Source of the DNA: Deltaproteobacteria bacterium
GTDB lineage: Bacteria > Myxococcota > Kuafuiibacteriia > Kuafuiibacteriales > Kuafuiibacteriaceae
Length of the DNA: 64,000 nt
NCBI GenBank assembly: GCA_016703535.1
Contig: JADJBV010000001.1
Location: 6,376,001-6,440,000, forward strand
Reading direction: 5' to 3'
The notes under the pieces are model-generated. The model was not told the origin of the DNA and did not search any database. It saw nothing but the letters and a program-made list of their open reading frames with translations. Below, piece after piece: positions 62,604 through 64,000 of the stretch (position 1 is the first letter of the stretch; each line of letters opens with the position of its first letter). A program made the position numbers and the translations under genes.

Positions 62604-63365
62604 TCAGCGGCTCGGGGCTTGTCTCGACCACCAGGCTCGATAAGCGGCGACGGTGGGGAACTTCTGCTTGGTCAGGGCCCGCAGGGTGGGCAGGTACTCC
62701 TCACTCGTACCTCGGGCGCTTGCGCCTTCCGCGGCCCGCAACAGGCCTTCGGTCAACTTCGGCTCCGGGTGTTTGGCCAAGATCTGGAGCGCCCGGCTCT
62801 CCAACACCGGATCACCGGCCTCGAGGGCCTGGAGCAGGGCCGGGCCCGCCTTCACCTCGAGCCGGGGCACCTCGAGGAGCCCGGTGGCCGCGGTCCGGGC
62901 CACCTCTTCGTCGGGGTAGGCCACCAACACCACCAGCCCCTCTTGGGCTTCTTTGGTTTGGGGACGGGCGGCCAAAAGCCGAGCGGCGAGTTGGAAGCTG
63001 CGGTCCTTGGGGCCCCTCTCGGAGAGGCGGGGCAACACGCCCGGGCTCAAGGTGGGGGCCGGGTTCAAGACCTTGACCACCCAGGCGCCGGTCGCCGCCG
63101 CCGTCGCGCCGTAAGGTCGGGCCAACCACCATCCCAACAGGGCGTCGGTTTCGGCTTGGCCAGGCTCGAGGCCCGCCAGCTGAGGGATCAACTTCGGGGT
63201 CTGGGGGGCCGAGTCGAGTTCGGTCAGGCGCCGCAGGGCCGAGATCCGTTCGCCCCCCAACTCACCTTGGGCTTTTTGCAAGAGAACTTGCACTTCGGCG
63301 TCGGGGGCGGCCGAGGTTGGCGGGGAGGTGCCCATCAGGATCAGGAAAACCGGCCAAGGGCGCAT
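62604..63365 (-). CDS. Exported HEAT-repeat-like protein
   Basis: 253 residues with a signal peptide (1-20, ending SPPTSAA). The body consists of short helical pairs in HEAT-like spacing (RTAATGLLEVPRLEVKAGPA, ESRALQILAKHPEPKLTEGL, and others). The last helix has LRALTKQKFPTVAAYRAWW, often seen at the end of HEAT proteins of Myxococcota and Planctomycetes. Periplasmic scaffold role likely. It sits between the propeller protein and the caspase-like gene on the same strand. Confidence 0.7.
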   Translation of the reverse strand: MRPWPVFLILMGTSPPTSAAPDAEVQVLLQKAQGELGGERISALRRLTELDSAPQTPKLIPQLAGLEPGQAETDALLGWWLARPYGATAAATGAWVVKVLNPAPTLSPGVLPRLSERGPKDRSFQLAARLLAARPQTKEAQEGLVVLVAYPDEEVARTAATGLLEVPRLEVKAGPALLQALEAGDPVLESRALQILAKHPEPKLTEGLLRAAEGASARGTSEEYLPTLRALTKQKFPTVAAYRAWWSRQAPSR

Positions 63366-63398
63366 CTTGCGTCTCTACCACACCGCCATGGGTTCCGT

Positions 63399-64000
63399 TC
63401 AGGGACCCACGCCGACCCCCACCCGCTGAGGCGGACGCGCCACGACCGGCGGGTCAGGCAACCGCGTGCGGAGCTGTTCGGTGATCTTGTCCTCGAGTGG
63501 CCCGAGGGTGAAGGTCATGAAGCTCCGGCCCGCCCGCCACTGGGTGGCGCCGGTGACCGTGCCGTCGTTGGTGATCGCCGAAAGCCCGGGTGTTCCCGCC
63601 AAGGCCGAGCGGTGGGTCAAGGTCGACTCGATCCCCGCCACGTAGCGGTTCATCAACAGCGCCTCGTTGGAGTCGGCGCCCAACTCGGTTACCACCCGAT
63701 CGCGCCGGGCCCGTAGTTCGGTCAAGGCCGGGCTGCCGTCTCCCCCTTGCAGAGCCCGGGATCCCAAGCGGGCCAGGCCTTCGGCGTTGGGCATCGGTGA
63801 ACGGGGGCGCATGTCGCTCAAGCGCGAGAGCACCGTGTGTTGTTCCCGGAGCCCCTCCCGCAGGCCTTGCAGGTGTTGGGTCTCGACCGGCAGTTGTCCG
63901 GCCGCGCTCAGCGCCTGTTGGTCGAGGCTCCGGGCCTGATCCACAAACTCACCACCTCGGCAGGCGTCGATCACCCAGACCAAGTTGACGCCGTGATCCC
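63399..64000 (-). CDS. Caspase-like (peptidase C14) protein, cut by window edge
   Basis: The frame is open to the right edge, so the N-terminus is missing; about 200 residues are seen. The edge reads DHGVN then LVWVIDACRGGEF: the DACRG motif holds the catalytic Cys of caspase/metacaspase peptidases, and the preceding His-Gly pair would lie just outside the window. After it comes a helical region (LQGLREGLREQHTVLSRL) and an end with a strand GRSFMTFTLGPLEDKI. Bacterial caspase-like proteins include defence effectors and housekeeping peptidases; which applies here cannot be told. Confidence 0.55.
   Translation of the reverse strand, partial: DHGVNLVWVIDACRGGEFVDQARSLDQQALSAAGQLPVETQHLQGLREGLREQHTVLSRLSDMRPRSPMPNAEGLARLGSRALQGGDGSPALTELRARRDRVVTELGADSNEALLMNRYVAGIESTLTHRSALAGTPGLSAITNDGTVTGATQWRAGRSFMTFTLGPLEDKITEQLRTRLPDPPVVARPPQRVGVGVGP

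Overview
The window is GC-rich DNA from a Gram-negative bacterium that looks like a member of the Myxococcota (former Deltaproteobacteria). Evidence: strong G/C at third codon positions, many lipoproteins with Asp/Ala-rich linkers after the lipobox, large kelch/propeller/Cys-repeat surface proteins, and one protein (58409-62536, minus) ending in a Cys-rich, transmembrane, Arg-rich tail like the MYXO-CTERM sorting signal. No rRNA gene, complete tRNA gene or CRISPR array is visible. Genus cannot be told from this sequence.

Layout. 0.1-3.6 kb: an acyl-CoA dehydrogenase behind a perfect inverted repeat, a small antitoxin-like gene coupled to a broken nucleotidyltransferase, and a DUF695-RraB protein. 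3.6-16.8 kb: part of a type VI secretion (T6SS) locus. On the minus strand it reads VWA-FHA protein, tssJ, tssK, tssL, tssM, tssF. Divergent from it are a PP2C phosphatase-FHA protein, a second VWA protein related to the first, and an SGNH-like membrane protein. Sheath, tube, spike, baseplate TssE/G and ClpV genes are not in the window. 16.9-29.4 kb: exported proteins, mostly lipoproteins, including a 1350-residue Cys-repeat/chitobiase-like/kelch protein, a formylglycine-generating-enzyme-fold protein and a small cytochrome-b-like membrane protein. 29.4-32.5 kb: a tightly coupled electron-transfer operon of a cytochrome with 22 CXXCH motifs plus one CX3CH, a membrane-anchored 7-heme cytochrome, and a diheme cytochrome b. 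32.9-34.9 kb: an RNA repair pair (RNA ligase and HD-polynucleotide kinase).

35.1-46.7 kb is an accessory island with less G/C-biased codon use. It is edged by two complementary broken pieces of an IS91-type transposase, and truncated host genes lie at its left side. It carries a SAM methyltransferase coupled to a DUF1848 radical-SAM-like protein. It also carries a minus-strand run of a DUF488 protein, its usual partner, a SIR2-STALD (Thoeris ThsA-like) protein, and a ThiC-like radical SAM protein whose start codon overlaps the SIR2-STALD stop. An HEXXH protein and a PD-(D/E)XK-like protein follow. The SIR2-STALD/ThiC-like pair is the best candidate for an undescribed defence system in this window.

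46.7-64 kb returns to host-like genes: a zinc alcohol dehydrogenase, several hypotheticals and lipoproteins, an AAA ATPase/membrane protein/TPR membrane protein operon, a PKD-domain lipoprotein, a PAS hybrid histidine kinase, a 1375-residue propeller/diheme-peroxidase-like protein, a HEAT-like protein, and a caspase-like protein cut by the right edge.
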